Positions 1 through 12,300 are shown, counted from the first letter of the stretch. The stretch: DNA of 64,000 bases from Anomaloglossus baeobatrachus (GCF_048569485.1 NC_134357.1:483808280-483872279), one strand, 5' to 3'. Notes: generated by a model not told the origin, from the letters alone. Program-made: numbers and translations.

Positions 1-1195
1 TCCTGTATAATGCCCACTCATCATTTACCCTGAGTTGGAGCTTATTTAATTCCATCCGGTGCTAAAGGGATTATGGTTCCTTTCTATCCTCCTGTGACCT
101 AACAGGTAGTTGTAACCTCAGCTGCATCCACCCTTCTGCTATAAATACCACTTATCACTCATCCCTATGTCGGCTATAGATCATTCTATACTGTCCACTT
201 TGAAGAAGCCTGTCTCCAGAGAAGCTAAGGTGTTTGCTTCAGTTACAGCTGAGAGGTTTCTGCTGGAGAAACCATGAAGTGTTATTTGTTGTGTCTTTCC
301 CCACATGTTTGTCTTAACTTCTTTGTGTTGTCTTATTGCAATGGTGAAATTAGCATCTCGCCGGCCTTCACTGGTCAGGGTGAGTTCAAGGCCAGCGAGG
401 ATCTAGGCACGTGATGGCGCATGGGGGGATGGACCTGTTAGGGATGTTAATGAGTGCAGGGATCAGTCTCAGATGAGTGTTAGGTGGTGACCCTGCTCTT
501 CCTAGCGACAGGGCCTTCCGTTGTATTGCTTCCCTAGTTTTATCATTTTGATCATCGCTTTCTTGTATTTGATACACTGGCATGGTTCTAGTCTGGAAGA
601 AAGGATATGGGTACCAGAATCAGAAGTTAATGCCAATAGGTTGGTGTATTCCTTTCATTAGTCTCATCTCGACAAACCTGGTCCTTAAGGTCCAGAGACC
701 CCTCTTAGAAGGTAGGATGCTGTCACGAGTGTGTCCAAAGCCTGATGTGATCTCAGGGGGATCTTGATCAGAAGGTAACAGCGTATAGTTGATCGCAGAT
801 CTTCTTTAGTGCCCGCTCATTGTTTACCCAGAGTTGGAACTTATTTGATTCCATCTGGTGTTGAATAGGTTAAGGTTCTTTTCTATCATGCAATGATCTA
901 GTAGGTAGTTAGCTGCATCCACCATTCTCTAATAAATACTTGTCACTCCTCCCTATGTCAGCTACAGATCATTCTATAGTGTTCACTGTGAAGGAGCATG
1001 TGTCTCAAGAAGCTTAGACGTTTGCTTCATTTGCGACTCAAAAGTTGCTGCTGGAGAAGCCATTGAGTGTTATTTGTTGTGTCTTTCCCCACTTGTCTGT
1101 CTTACCTTCCTCGTGTTGTGTTATTGCAATGCGGAGACTAGTTTCTTGCTGGTCCTCACTAGTCAGGGTGAATTCAGGGCCAGCGACAGCCTAGG
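1..1195. repeat. Direct repeat pair of an unclassified, LTR-like sequence
   Basis: A block at about 1-555 is repeated in the same orientation at about 803-1195 and resumes at 2448-2613, after the solo LTR that splits the second copy. Shared landmarks include a TATA-like CTATAAATACC near 140 (degenerate near 930), the stretch ending GCCAGCGA near 395 and 1185, and the GGCACGTGATGGCGCATGG that follows. The arms differ at many positions, so they are old. They could be LTRs of a degraded element or an old tandem duplication. No coding domain was recognised between them (about 556-802). Confidence 0.5.
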
Positions 1196-2447
1196 TGTCG
1201 CGGGCGGGGAGGAGGGTGTCAGCACTGCGCTCACCCCTCTGCTCGGGTCCGGCTGCTGCTGCTCAGTGGTGGCTCGAGCGGTGGGCCGGATCCCGGGGGT
1301 TCTCGAGCGGCGCTCCTCGCCCGTGAGTGAAAGGGGATTGGTTTTTTTTGGGATATTGTCTATTGTCCGTGACGCCACCCACGGTTGTGGTGATTTGTTA
1401 GCACCACCGCTGCTCAGTGTGGGGATCCCTGGAGTGATGGTGTGAAGCAGCAAGTTGTTGTGTTGCCCCTCCGTGGGTAGGGGTTGGTGATCCCGGGGCC
1501 CAGTGATGAGGTGGGAGATGCAGGGCTTGGTGGGCGCAGGGACGCGGGGGCAGCGCTGTGCCTTGCGGCACTGTGGTACTCACTCAGCCTGAGACGTTGA
1601 CACAGTTCTCGGTAAAACACACGGCTGGAAAAACGGTTCCCACGGACGGCTGCACTTGCTTTCCCCAGTAGGTGACGGTGATGTCCCTTTTCCTGCACCT
1701 AATGTTGTTGATGGTCTCGATGGGTTCCCACCGGTAACCCGCTCCCCGGCTTCAAGCTGGACCGGAGGAGCTCTACTCTTTGCCCGCAGGCGCTGGCCCT
1801 TAGAAACTGGTGCCCTGGCGGTGGCGGTGTCTCTACTTTAATGGTTGGGCTGTTGCCTTCAATCGGGACTTGGTTGTTGGGAGACAGACGTCCCCTTCAC
1901 TGACGGATTTGGCAAATTATGGCGACTCCTAGCCTTGCCGGGGTCCGAGAGGCCCCTGCCCTGGTGCTGACTGTTCTTTGCCCACTGCTCAAGACCGCCG
2001 GGTCACCACCCGTCCGCGGTCCTTCCAGGAACTCCCGAGCAGTCACCCCTGCGAACAATCACCACCGTCTGCTGACCTTGCTGTCTCAGTCCGGGGCACA
2101 CACCCGGACCAGCTTCAGGCTTTCTTACTGTCACTTTTACTCCTTTTTCCTCTACCACTTCACTTCCTTCCCTGTTCTACTTGTTTACTCCTCACTCAAG
2201 CCCTGCCTGGGCTAAACTTCCACTCCTTCCACTTCCTCCTCCAAACTCTTTCTGCCTGGTTCTTCCCGCCTCCAGAGCTGTGAACTCCTCGGTAGGCAGA
2301 GCCAACCGCCTGGCCCACCCCCTGGTGTGAACATCAGCCCCTGGAGGAAGGCAACAAGGATTTTGGGTTAGCTTTAATGTTCCTAACTGGGGTGTAGGGT
2401 GTGGTGGTGTGATGACCTGTGACCCCTGGCTTGCCCAGGGCGTCACA
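1196..2447 (-). mobile_element. Solo LTR (LTR retrotransposon fossil), 1252 bp
   Basis: On the minus strand it runs TGTGACGCCC...CGCGACA, and it is flanked by the 4-bp duplication TAGG (1192-1195 and 2448-2451). It is the same family and exactly the same length as the solo LTR at 7510-8761. No internal region remains, so it is the usual product of recombination between two LTRs. It interrupts the older direct repeat around it. Open reading frames inside are fortuitous. Confidence 0.8.
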
Positions 2448-2613
2448 TAGGCACGTGATGGCGCATGGAGGAAGGACTCGCCTAGGGATGTTAGGGAGTG
2501 CAGGGATCAGCCTCTGGTGAGTGTTAGAAGTTGACCCTGCTCCCCTCTCCCTAGCACCATTGCCCTCCATTGCATAGCTTCCCTGGTTTTCCAATTTGCG
2601 CTACATTGCTCGT

Positions 2614-3040
2614 CAGAAGTCCTCTGGCTCCCAGCGTGACACAATCATTGCCCTGAGTCCATCAGGGTGGTACAGCATCAGGGCCAAGTCACGGAGTTAT
2701 TGATGTAAACAATCCCATCCTGCATTGATTGACAGCTGTACTGTCTGATAAGTACAGCGCAGACGTCCATGCAATTTGGCGCTAGCTTTGTGAGGCTTCG
2801 GGTCAGTACATTTAGGCATGCATATTGAGGAGGGAGAAGCTCAGGTCTACACTATATTGCATTCTACACTTTCATCACTGGGTACTGGGGCTGTCAATCA
2901 TTGGAGAATGACCGTGTTTATACCAATTACTCCATGAATCGACCATGAAGCTGTAACACCCCAATGAGTCAGGGTAATAATTTCACACACAAGGAGCCAA
3001 ATTTTTAAATTAGAACCTTAGGAAAACTGCAAATCCTACA
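2614..3040. other. No gene recognised
   Basis: This is unassigned sequence between the LTR-like repeat and the L1 relic. I see no open frame, tandem repeat or terminal repeat. Confidence 0.4.
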
Positions 3041-3390
3041 GCTTAGCTAAAAACACCATTCCTATTATCATTTCACACCTGCAGCAGCATGAAGACAGAT
3101 TATTAGGAGATATGCTGATTACAGGTTCTTCAAAAGTCATATAACTGGCATCTTTCTGGGGAGTCCATACCATCTACCATGCTGAACTCCTAGATAAGTT
3201 ATTCCAAAATCGTGTAAGGACTTGTCAGAATTTCATAATTACCGCCTTATTTCTTTAATGAGGGTTGATCTTAAGATCTTTAGGAAAGTGTTTACGAAAA
3301 GACTGGGTCTTCTGATTTATAAAGACCAGGTTGGCTTTGTTATGCATTGCCGGTTGGGAGTGTTAATGGCTCCACAGTAAGGGGAATATT
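3040..3390 (+). mobile_element. L1-type LINE relic, reverse transcriptase part 1
   Basis: With several stops ignored, the plus strand reads through the L1 reverse transcriptase region: a stretch like NYRPISL (here ...RLISLMRVDLKIFRKV), then DQVGF and the short block before the first catalytic aspartate. The same line of homology resumes at about 9660. The relic is therefore split by roughly 6.3 kb of later sequence that includes the LTR element. It is decayed and cannot encode a protein. Confidence 0.55.
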
Positions 3391-4979
3391 AAAATCATAG
3401 GATGGACCCGAGGCAGTGGTGCAGCAAAATGTATCTTGATAGCTGGCACGTGGATCAGCAAGGAACAAGACTATAGGGTATGTGTGGCGCCCTGGACAAG
3501 CCAGGGGCCACAGGTAACAACACACCAACACACCCCACACTCCCGGTCAGGCACACCTAAGTCAGACAAAAACCCTTGTTGTCTTCCTCCAGGGGCTGAT
3601 GTCCACACCAGGGGGTGAGCCAGGCGGTTGGTCCCGCCCACCGAGGAGTTCACAGTCCTGGAGGCTGGAAAAGTAGGGAGTTGAGTTTTGGAAGTGAAAG
3701 TGAGAGACAGGAAAGTGGTAGAGGAGCAGACAGAAGTGGTCCGGGTGTGTGGCCCGGACGGATCAGCAAGGTTGGCAGACGGTGGTGACCGTCTGCAGGA
3801 GAGGCCTATTGGAGCTAGCCGTAAGGACCGTGGAAGGGCGGTGGCCCGGCGGTACCGGACCGGTACGCGAAGAGAAGCCAGCACCATCCGGCAGGGGCTT
3901 ACGGACCCCGACAAGGCTTGGAGTCGCCGTGCAATTTGTCAAATCCGTTAGCGAAGGGAACCTCCTGGGTTTCCCAGCAGCCAAGTCCCGACAGAAGGCA
4001 ACAGTCCAACCGAGAGAGGGAAACACAGTCACCGCCAAGGCTGGAGTTCCCAGGGCCAGAGCCTGCGGGCAAGAGGGGCTCCTTCGGCACCCATCCAAGC
4101 TGGGGAGCGGGTTACCGGTGGGAAGCCATTGGAACCGTACACACTACACAGGTGCAGGGAAAGGCAGTCACCATCAACCTGCCGGGAGGAGAAACACCGC
4201 AGCCATCTGTGGGACCCGTCCATCCAACCGTTTGTTTTACCGAGAACTGTGTACATCATTGGCTGAGTGAGTACCACCGTGCCGTGCGGCACAGCGCTGC
4301 CCCCGCGACCCTGCACTTTGCCAGGCTCCGTAACCCACCTGCCATCCATCCCTACCCCATCACTGGGCCCCGGGACAACCAACCCCCTACCCACGGAGGA
4401 GAGAACTAACATCCAGGCTGCTCCCTGTCATCGCTCCCGGGATCCCCGTCCAGAGCAGCGGTGGTGTCACCAATCTCACCACAACCGTGGGTGGCGTCAC
4501 GGACAATATCAAATCCCCACAATCAATCCCCACCCTTTTCACTCACGGGCGAGGAACGCCGCTCGAGTCCCCGGGATCCAGACCACCGCTCGAGCCACCA
4601 CCGAGCAGCAGCCGCAGCAGCAGCGGCCGGACCCGAGCAGTGGGAGAGCGCAGCGTCCCCTCCTCCGCCCGCGACAACTTGGCGTCACGAACAGGATCTT
4701 ACCACTCTGCTGTCTGGTAGAGGTGCGCCTTGTGACCGCCGGAGGTGTCCGGCCGAAAAATTTGAGAAGCCGCCATCTTGGGTGCGAAAAATTCCCGCTC
4801 GAGCGTCTCCTCGAGCAGTAGAGGCGTGAAGGCCAAAACCCCGCCCCTGTAGAGGAGGAGCCGGAAAGAGACTAAGGGGGACTGATGGCATCTGGCCGCA
4901 TGTAACCCGCGGCTATGGAAGCAGGGACGCAAGGACCCTGCGGCCATTTACTGGTTCCTGGAAGAGGCCGCTGCTAAGG

Positions 4980-5636
4980 ATGCTGAGTCCGACCAACAAC
5001 ACTGTGGTCCCCGCGCCTGGCACCGCAGCGTGGGTGGAAGTCCGGACCGTCCAGCTAAGCAGCCGTCTGCAGGTCCGCATGCAGCTCCTCCTGGAGGAGT
5101 GGGAGGCCGACATGGCGGAAGTGGTGGCGGCCATACAGAGACGCGAGGTGGAGGGAGTCTTGGAAGGGAGGGTAAGTGACCCACGCCCCTGTACCCCTAG
5201 TGGGTCGGTCATCGCGGCCGAGGGACCAGGTATATACCCGCTCGCCCTGCTACCTCCCCCGCTACCCGTGTTGGCTGCTGCTGCCCCGCCACTAGGCCCG
5301 CTACCACCACCACTGGTAGCAGAACCCTGCCAATCCGCCCCGGCGGACCGACCTGCAGCAGAAGCTCGTGACCGCCCTGATCCGCTTCCATGGAAGCAGC
5401 CGAAGACTGAGCCCGTCAGCAAAGATGCACCGGAGGCACGGCGGGGATGCAGCTGCCAGGAGGCAGAGCAGGCCATGTCACAGCGGGGTCCCTCATTACC
5501 GAAAGTTCCGGTCGTAGCCGGCACAGGGGGACTCCGGCTGGGCCCGTCCCCCACACCGCCTGAACCGGAGCAAGCAGAAAGTGCTCCGCATCGGGAGCGG
5601 CAGCAAAGGCAGCTGCGCCGCGGGATTGCTGATTAA
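4980..5636 (+). CDS. Proline- and alanine-rich open frame inside the LTR element
   Basis: This 218-codon frame is the only sizeable one in the internal region of the LTR element. It has a short, possibly helical N-terminal stretch (about residues 20-60, rich in L, E, V and R), then a low-complexity tail rich in proline, alanine and charged residues. No zinc knuckle or enzyme motif is visible. It could be the remnant of a gag-like gene, a cargo sequence, or chance in GC-rich DNA. I do not recognise it. Confidence 0.3.
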   Translation: MLSPTNNTVVPAPGTAAWVEVRTVQLSSRLQVRMQLLLEEWEADMAEVVAAIQRREVEGVLEGRVSDPRPCTPSGSVIAAEGPGIYPLALLPPPLPVLAAAAPPLGPLPPPLVAEPCQSAPADRPAAEARDRPDPLPWKQPKTEPVSKDAPEARRGCSCQEAEQAMSQRGPSLPKVPVVAGTGGLRLGPSPTPPEPEQAESAPHRERQQRQLRRGIAD

Positions 5637-7509
5637 GAAAGAAAAGTTAGAGCATGGTAGTGGTTCCCAGTTACCTTGCTGTCGGTCCCCATTGGGACTC
5701 TGCTGACGTTCCAGACGGCCCTCAAGGCTAAGGAGTCCGGTTGGAGGAGCAGTCGTACCCGCATCATCGGCAGCTGAAAATGGAGTCCTGTGGGACAGTG
5801 TCACCCCTGTGTGAGGGTGGCGTTGGGGGCTCGTGCTGTTCGATGGTGGACTGTGGGAAAGCTGCAGGAGGAAGCTGTACCGGAGCCAGGTGTTGTGGAT
5901 GGCCCCTGGGACCCAGCTGACAGTCCCCGTTGGGACCCTACGGCAAGTCTCCGTTGGGACCCTACAGTTTTGTTTGTGGTAACCCGTTGGCTACGAAGCA
6001 CTGTTGTCCCCGTGGGGACTGTTTGCAAATTATACCTAGAAACTGCTACGGACAAGCCCGAGAACTGGCAGGGCAACCACGAACTTGTGGTCTGTAAATA
6101 AAAATGTTTTGTGGCTAAACCGTTACCGCCTCCGGAGAGGCAGATTTGGAGGATGGGCCTGGAGGGAAGTGATGGCCCAGGCCCGCCACTACCGCAACCG
6201 GTGGCGATCCTCCGGGGGGTTTCAGGGGCTCCCCATGGACGTGGGTCCCCTGAAAAGGACAGAACCCGCTTGGGTAACTTGTGCTGGACTGGGGTCAAGG
6301 GGTGCTGCCCATTTGCTTTGGGGCAGCATCAGGGCCAGGTTGCTTGGGTGGGAGAGAGCGTAAGCCGAAACCGTTTAGTAACGTTTAAGTACACATGCCT
6401 CCCGATGTGGGAAGAAGTTAATATATTTGTAACCTGTTTTACCATTTATCTTTTCCAGTTTGTGAAAATAAAACCGGTGATGGACGGGCAGCCCGCGGAC
6501 GGCCTGCATTTTACTAAGGGGGAATGTGGCACCCTGGACAAGCCAGGGGCCACAAGTAACAACACACCAACACACCCCACACTCCCGGTCAGGCACACCT
6601 AAGTCAGACAAAAACCCTTGTTGCCTTCCTCCAGGGGCTGATGTCCACACCAGGGGGTGGGCCAGGCGGTTGGTCCCGCCCACCAAGGAGTTCACATTCC
6701 TGGAGGCGGGAAAAGTAGGGAGTTGAGTTTTGGAAGTGAAAGTAAGAGGAAGGAAAGTGGTAGAGGAGCAGACAGAAGTGGTCCGGGTGTGTGGCCCGGA
6801 CGGATCAGCAAGGTTGGCAGACTGTGGTGACCGTCTGCAGGAGAGGCCTATTGGAGCTAGCCGTAAGGACCGTGGACGGGCGGTGGCCCGGCGGTACCGG
6901 ACCGGTACGCGAAGAGAAGCCAGCACCATCCGGCAGGGGCTTACGGACCTCGACAAGGCTAGGAGTCGCCGTGCAATTTGTCAAATCCGTTAGCGAAGGG
7001 AACCTCCTGGGTTTCCCAGCAGCCAAGTCCCGACAGAAGGCAACAGTCCAACCGAGAGAGGGAAACACAGTCACCGCCAAGGCTGGAGTTCCCAGGGCCA
7101 GAGCCTGCGGGCAAGAGGGGCTCCTTCGGCACCCATCCAAGCTGGGGAGCGGGTTACCGGTGGGAAGCCATTGGAACCGTACACACTACACAGGTGCAGG
7201 GAAAGGCATTCACCATCAACCTGCCGGGAGGAAAAACACCGCAGCCGTCTGTGGGACCCGTCCATCCAGCCGTTTGTTTTACCGGAGACTCTGTGTACAT
7301 CATTTGCTGAGTGAGTACCACCGTGCCGTGCGGCACAGCGCTGCCCCCGCGACCCTGCACCTCGCCAGGCCCCGTAACCCGCCTGCCATCCATCCCTACC
7401 CCATCACCGGGCCCCGGGACAACCAACCCCCCTACCCACGGAGGGGAGAACTAACATCCAGGCTGCTCCCTGTCATCGCTCCCGGGATCCCCATCCAGAG
7501 CAGCGGTGG

Positions 7510-8761
7510 TGTCGCGGGCGGAGGAGGGGACGCTGCGCTCTCCCACTGCTCGGGTCCGGCTGCCGCTGCGGCTGCGGCCTCTGCTGCTCGGTGGCTCGAG
7601 CGATGGGCCGGATCCCGGGGACTCGAGCGGCGCTCCTCGCCCGTGAGTGAAAAGGGGATTGGTTTTGGGGATTTATTGTTGTCCGTGACGCCACCCACGG
7701 TTGTGGTGATTGTGTGGACACCACCGCTGCTCTGTATGGGGATCCCGGGAGCGGTGACAGGGAGCAGCACAGTTGTTAGTTCTCCCCTCCGTGGGTAGGG
7801 GTTGGTTGTCCCGGGGCCCAGTGATGGGGTGGAGGATGAGGGATGACAGGCCAGGTGCAGGGCCTGGTGAGGTGCAGGGTCGCGGGGGCAGCGCTGTGCC
7901 GCACGGCACAGTGGTACTCACTCAGCCTGAGACGTTGACACAGTTCTCGGTAAAACACACGGCTGGAAAGATGGTTCCCACGGACGGCTGCTGTTGCTTT
8001 TCCCCGGTAGTTGGCGGTGACGGTCTCTGTCCCTGCACCTAGTGTAACTGTTGGTAGCGATGGATTCCCACCGGTTACCCGCTCCCCGACTTGGATATGG
8101 GCCGGAGGAGCCCCTCTTTTGCCCGCAGGCGCTGGCCCTGAGAAACTGGTGCCTTGGCGGTGGCGGTGTCTCTCTCCAACGGTTGGACTGTTGCCTTCAA
8201 TCGGGACTTAGTTGTTGGGAGACCCGGAGGTCCCCTTCACTGATGGATTTGGCAAATTCACGGCGACTCCTAGCCTTGCCAGGATCCGAAAGGCCCCTGC
8301 CAATGGTGCTGGCTTCTCTTCGTATACCGTTCCGGTACCGCCGGGCCACCACCCGTCCACGGTCCTTTCGGCAACCTCCGATCAGCCTCTCCTGCAGACG
8401 GTCACCACCGTCTGCTAACCTTGCTGTCTCAGTCCGGGGCACACACCCGGACCAACTTCAGGCTTTCAACTGTCCCTTTCTCTTCCACCTTAACTCCTCT
8501 CTCTTGCTCCTCTACCACTTCACTCCAACTCCTCAACTCATCTCTCTTCCTCCTCCAAACTCTAACTGCCAGGTTTTCCCGCCTCCAGAGCTATGAACTC
8601 CTCAGTGGGCGGAGCCAACCGCCTGGCCCACCCCCTGGTGTGCACATCAGCCCCTGGAGGAAGGCAACAAGGATTTCTGGTTTAGCTTTGGTGTACCTAT
8701 CCGGGGTGTAGGGTGTGGTGGTGTCATGACCTGTGACCCCTGGCTTGCCCAGGGCGTCACA
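7510..8761 (-). mobile_element. Nested solo LTR, 1252 bp, inserted in the 3' LTR
   Basis: It lies in the opposite orientation to its host element and is flanked by the 4-bp duplication GTGG (7506-7509 and 8762-8765). The host LTR sequence continues exactly across the two sides. It is the same length as the solo LTR at 1196-2447, which suggests one subfamily was active after the host element landed. The large open frame crossing the left junction is only a read through LTR DNA. Confidence 0.85.
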
Positions 8762-8977
8762 GTGGTGTCACCAATCTCACCACAACCGTGGGTGGCGTCA
8801 CGGACAATATCAAATCCCCACAATCAATCCCCACCCTTTTCACTCACGGGCGAGGAACGCCGCTCGAGTCCCCGGGATCCGGCCCACCGCTCGAGCCACC
8901 ACCGAGCAGCAGCCGCAGCAGCAGCGGCCGGACCCGAGCAGTGGGAGAGCGCAGCGTCCCCTTCTCCACCCGCGACA

Positions 8978-9660
8978 TATGCATGATGGCAAACAGACAA
9001 GCGAAGCAGTAAGCACTATAATAAGTGAAGCTAGGTGTGTGGGTACACATGTTGATTTATAGGCAATATGATAACTTGCTTGCAAAGATGCAGTTACTCA
9101 CAGGAACAATAAATGTATAGGCAATCTAGAACATGTAGCAAAAGAAGTATGTAATCAGGAACCCTTTAGAAGGTATATGGTTAATAGCAGTGATGTATGA
9201 AATTAAGACCTTATAGCAGGGATATGGATAACAGCAGGATAGCAGTGAGGTTGTGGAAAACCGGTAACTTACTTTCAGAAGCAATGGTGTGAACAGCACC
9301 AGTTTTATCAGAGATGAGTCCAGTACCTGGTACCTGTAGTTGTAGAGATGAGAGTGGAAATTGGAAGAGTCATGGGAGGTGGCAAGGAACTAGTTGAAGA
9401 TTGCTTGCCAACTGGCAGAAGTTTACTGGGAAGATGATATAAACTTGACTGAAGCTGAGTGAAGTGGATAGTGAAGGAAAACTACTGTAAAACACATGGT
9501 AACTGAAATCTATGCTTCCTGAATAATCGGCCGATGACTGCTTGATGTCAGAAGTGTTTGCCAGACTGTGGAATAGCACAGAAGGAACTGGCCATATGGG
9601 AAGAAAGTAAGGTCCGGTGCTAGAGCGAGAACATGTGACTAATAAGAAGGTAATACCCTT
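8978..9660. other. Unassigned sequence splitting the L1 relic
   Basis: AG-rich, non-coding sequence between the LTR element and the second L1 piece. Together with about 3390-3482 it forms the insertion, or insertions, into the L1 before the LTR element arrived. I see no terminal repeats. Confidence 0.4.
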
Positions 9661-10165
9661 TGCACAATTGACCTTATAGATGACATTGACAAAACCAAAT
9701 CAGCAGAGAAACTCCTAAGACTGAATGCCCAGAATGTGACAGGTTGGGATGGCCCATTCTATTTGCTACCGTTCAAAGGTTTGGAATTAGGGATGCCTGT
9801 TGGCAAATTGAATAGTTTTTTTTCTTTTTTTCCTAACATATCAGTCAATATACTACCTCAAAGTTGATATAAATATAATGGTAGATGATAGGATGCCTGT
9901 AGATCCAGTCTTGTTTGTGTTTTGCATAGGAGCCATTAGCCTTTTGGATTAGCCACCACCCTGACATTCAAGATATCCATGGCTCAGGAACATGAATTCA
10001 AAGGCTCATTTTTTGCAGACAATATATTTCTGACTATGCAATCCACAAAACTAATAACACTTGTGTCTTATGGAACTATCACGGGTTTGTCACAGGTGAC
10101 AGACAGTCATGTGGTTTCTGGCCATAAAAGGTCACAATGTTTGGTTGCGCAAAATGCTCCCTGAC
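9660..10165 (+). mobile_element. L1-type LINE relic, reverse transcriptase part 2
   Basis: The plus strand continues the L1 reverse transcriptase where the piece at 3040-3390 stops. It shows a block like LIDDIDKTKS, then a decayed version of the segment around the first catalytic aspartate. It ends near the second motif as FFADNIFLT, where active L1s have FADD followed by hydrophobic residues. The second aspartate of that pair is replaced by asparagine, and several stops and frame shifts are present. It is an old, dead copy. Confidence 0.6.
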
Positions 10166-10909
10166 TTTCCATTGTTCCTCAAGTCATGAAGTCAGTATTC
10201 ATTGGTATAGGTAGCTTTTCTGCTGGATTCATCTCTCCCCCTTTTGGACCCAGGAGGATCTCGACTTCCAACCACCTGCTGATCATCAGTATTCTCTTGG
10301 TGCTTAAATACCTCATTCCTTCCTTGGACTGGTGCTGGTGATATTTTTAGGTCCTTCAAGCCTTGGTTGCATGCAGGTAGCTTGTATTCCTCTGTAGTAT
10401 CATTGCTGAATACTTTGCTGAACTTCTACCTGTGTCATCTGTAGATAAGTCGTTCATGCATTTCCCCACTTCTTGTGTCTTCTATAGTTGTTTAATGAAG
10501 TTGAGGAAGAGCTCTTCCAATCCATTCCCTATTTAAGGCCCAGCACTAGGGATATCTAGGGTCAGGTATCCAGCTCGGCGCACAGGTGCAAAACCTACCT
10601 AGGTTGATGAGGGATCCCAGGGACCAGCAGTAGGTTTGGTCAGGGGTCACCATCATCCCTTTCCCCAGACACAGGGTTTCCCTTCCCTTTCTCTGTTCAC
10701 TTGGTGCTTCCCTGTACCTAGAGTGATACCTACATACATCAAATATATGTTTAGACCTTGGCTTACTGCGTGCTAAATTATTCCGCTTTGTCAACATAGT
10801 GGATCCATTTTCTAGAAAACCATTACCTTTTCATATCTTGAGCTAAAAATGGAATCCTTCCACTGTCCTCACAAATTATGCCTACAGCCTTTGAATGGTT
10901 ATGTCAGAT
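10166..10909. other. No gene recognised
   Basis: Non-coding sequence with several short pyrimidine-rich stretches. The part around 10550-10740 has the feel of a dispersed repeat, but I cannot name its family. Confidence 0.3.
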
Positions 10910-10912
10910 TTA

Positions 10913-11283
10913 GGGGTACTTTGCACGCTGCGACATTGCAGGCCGATGCTGCGATGCCGAGCGCGATAGTCCCCGCCCCCGTCGCAGCAGCGATATCCTT
11001 GTGATAGCTGCTGTAGCGAACATGATCGCTACGGCAGCTTCACATGGACTCACCTGTCCTGCGACCGTCGCTCTGGCCGGCGACCCGCCTCCTTGTTAAG
11101 GGGGCGGGTCGTGCGGCGTCACTGCAACGTCACACGGCAGGCGGCCAATAGGAGCAGAGGGGCGGAGATGAGCAGGATGTAAACATCCCGCCCACCTCCT
11201 TCCTTCCGCATATCCTACAGAAGCCACAGTGACGCCGGTAGGAGATGTTCCTCGCTCCTGCGGCTTCACACACAGCGATGTGA
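10913..11283. mobile_element. Truncated Harbinger-type MITE
   Basis: It begins GGGGTACTTTGCACGC after TTA and runs through CG-rich inverted-repeat sequence. It matches, in the opposite direction, the right half of the complete element at 39882-40465, including the segment with GGCGGCCAATAGGAGC. The far end is missing: similarity stops near the ACACACAGCGATGTG segment. It has no coding capacity. Confidence 0.65.
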
Positions 11284-11455
11284 GGTAAAACACATCGTTC
11301 TTTGAGGTAAAACATTTTTTAAAAATAGGTAGTGAAATGTTTTACCTCCTAAAAAGAATCATCTCTGATCCTGTGCTGTAATGTCTGTATACTTTTTTGC
11401 ATCCTCCCGTGCCCAGAAGGTATGGTATGATCAGACCATGTCCCTGTATTGTCAG

Positions 11456-11774
11456 TTAAAAGAAAAAGGTTTTGGTACTGTGTTAGCCAGTTGAAAAAGG
11501 ACTGCTTGCTCTCAGTGAGAGAAACAAAATTAAAATTTTGTAGTTGTGATACCTTTTAATGGCTAACTAAATTAAAATAAAATATGATGTTATAAAGCAA
11601 GCTTTCGAGACATCTCAGGTCACTTCCTCAGGCATGGTATGACAAAATATTTTTTGTCATACCATGCCTGAGGAAGAGACCTGAGATATCTTGAAAGATT
11701 GTTTTAAAACATCATATTTTATTTTAATTTAGTTAGCCATTAAAAGGTATCACAACTGCAGAATTTTAATTTTG
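11456..11774. mobile_element. Foldback insertion flanked by a 13-bp target duplication
   Basis: The element is flanked by identical 13-bp copies of CCTGTATTGTCAG (11443-11455 and 11775-11787). Within it, 11525-11774 is a near-perfect palindrome with arms of roughly 120 bp, centred near 11648 on TGACAAAATATTTTTTGTCA. A 13-bp duplication suits target-primed retrotransposition, while the palindrome suggests two head-to-head copies of one unit. I do not recognise the unit. Confidence 0.6.
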
Positions 11775-11789
11775 CCTGTATTGTCAGAC

Positions 11790-12300
11790 ACGGCCATTAC
11801 ACAGCACATAGCAGCGTCACATATATAACATTATCTCAGCACAGGGACATTTTTTTAAACACATCCAATTGTGGAAATAATTATTATTCCAATATCTATT
11901 GATTTAAAATAAAATTTTAAATGAACTTTGCTCGTGGGAAAACCCCTTTAAGTGGCTTGCACTTGTTCATGGGTTTGGAGCATTGTATTCTATTGACACC
12001 TTCATTAAGTGTAGCATGCTTGAAAACCTTTTTTTTTTGTACTTGTTACTTGTCTAAAATGTAAAAAAAAAAAAGATAATAAAGAATAAATTAAACATGA
12101 GTTTCAGTGATAATGTTTTTGGTGTATTTTTCTAGTAAGAGAACACAAAGCCTCCAGGAAACAATAAAAAAGGAACAGAGACCACGGCCCTGGCTGGATA
12201 AATGACTCCATGATCTGACACATCATATAATAATATCACTGCTCGGGTTTTGGGAGAATATTTTTTTATAGTTTTGGTCAAGATGTTCTACACACATATT
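11790..12300. other. AT-rich non-coding sequence downstream of the membrane protein gene
   Basis: I see only short A or T runs and no open frame. It follows the polyadenylation signal of the minus-strand gene. Confidence 0.4.

Larger units (their letters stand above)
3483..8977 (+). mobile_element. LTR retrotransposon fossil without visible pol, carrying a nested solo LTR
   Basis: The 5' LTR is 3483-4676. The 3' LTR starts at 6525, is interrupted at 7509 and ends at 8977. Both ends are flanked by the 4-bp duplication TATG. A primer-binding-site-like TGGCGTCACG lies just inside the 5' LTR (about 4680), and a polypurine tract AAGGGGGAA abuts the 3' LTR. The internal part is only about 1.85 kb and shows no protease, reverse transcriptase or integrase, so the copy is probably non-autonomous and moved by a relative. 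The two LTRs look alike to within a few percent, suggesting a fairly recent insertion. Structurally whole apart from the nested LTR. Ty3/Gypsy kinship is likely but unproven. Confidence 0.75.

Noticed and set aside
6791-7798. Open frame of 335 codons
   Set aside because: It runs through a 3' LTR and across the junction with an inverted solo LTR. The composition is that of GC-rich LTR DNA with no domain.
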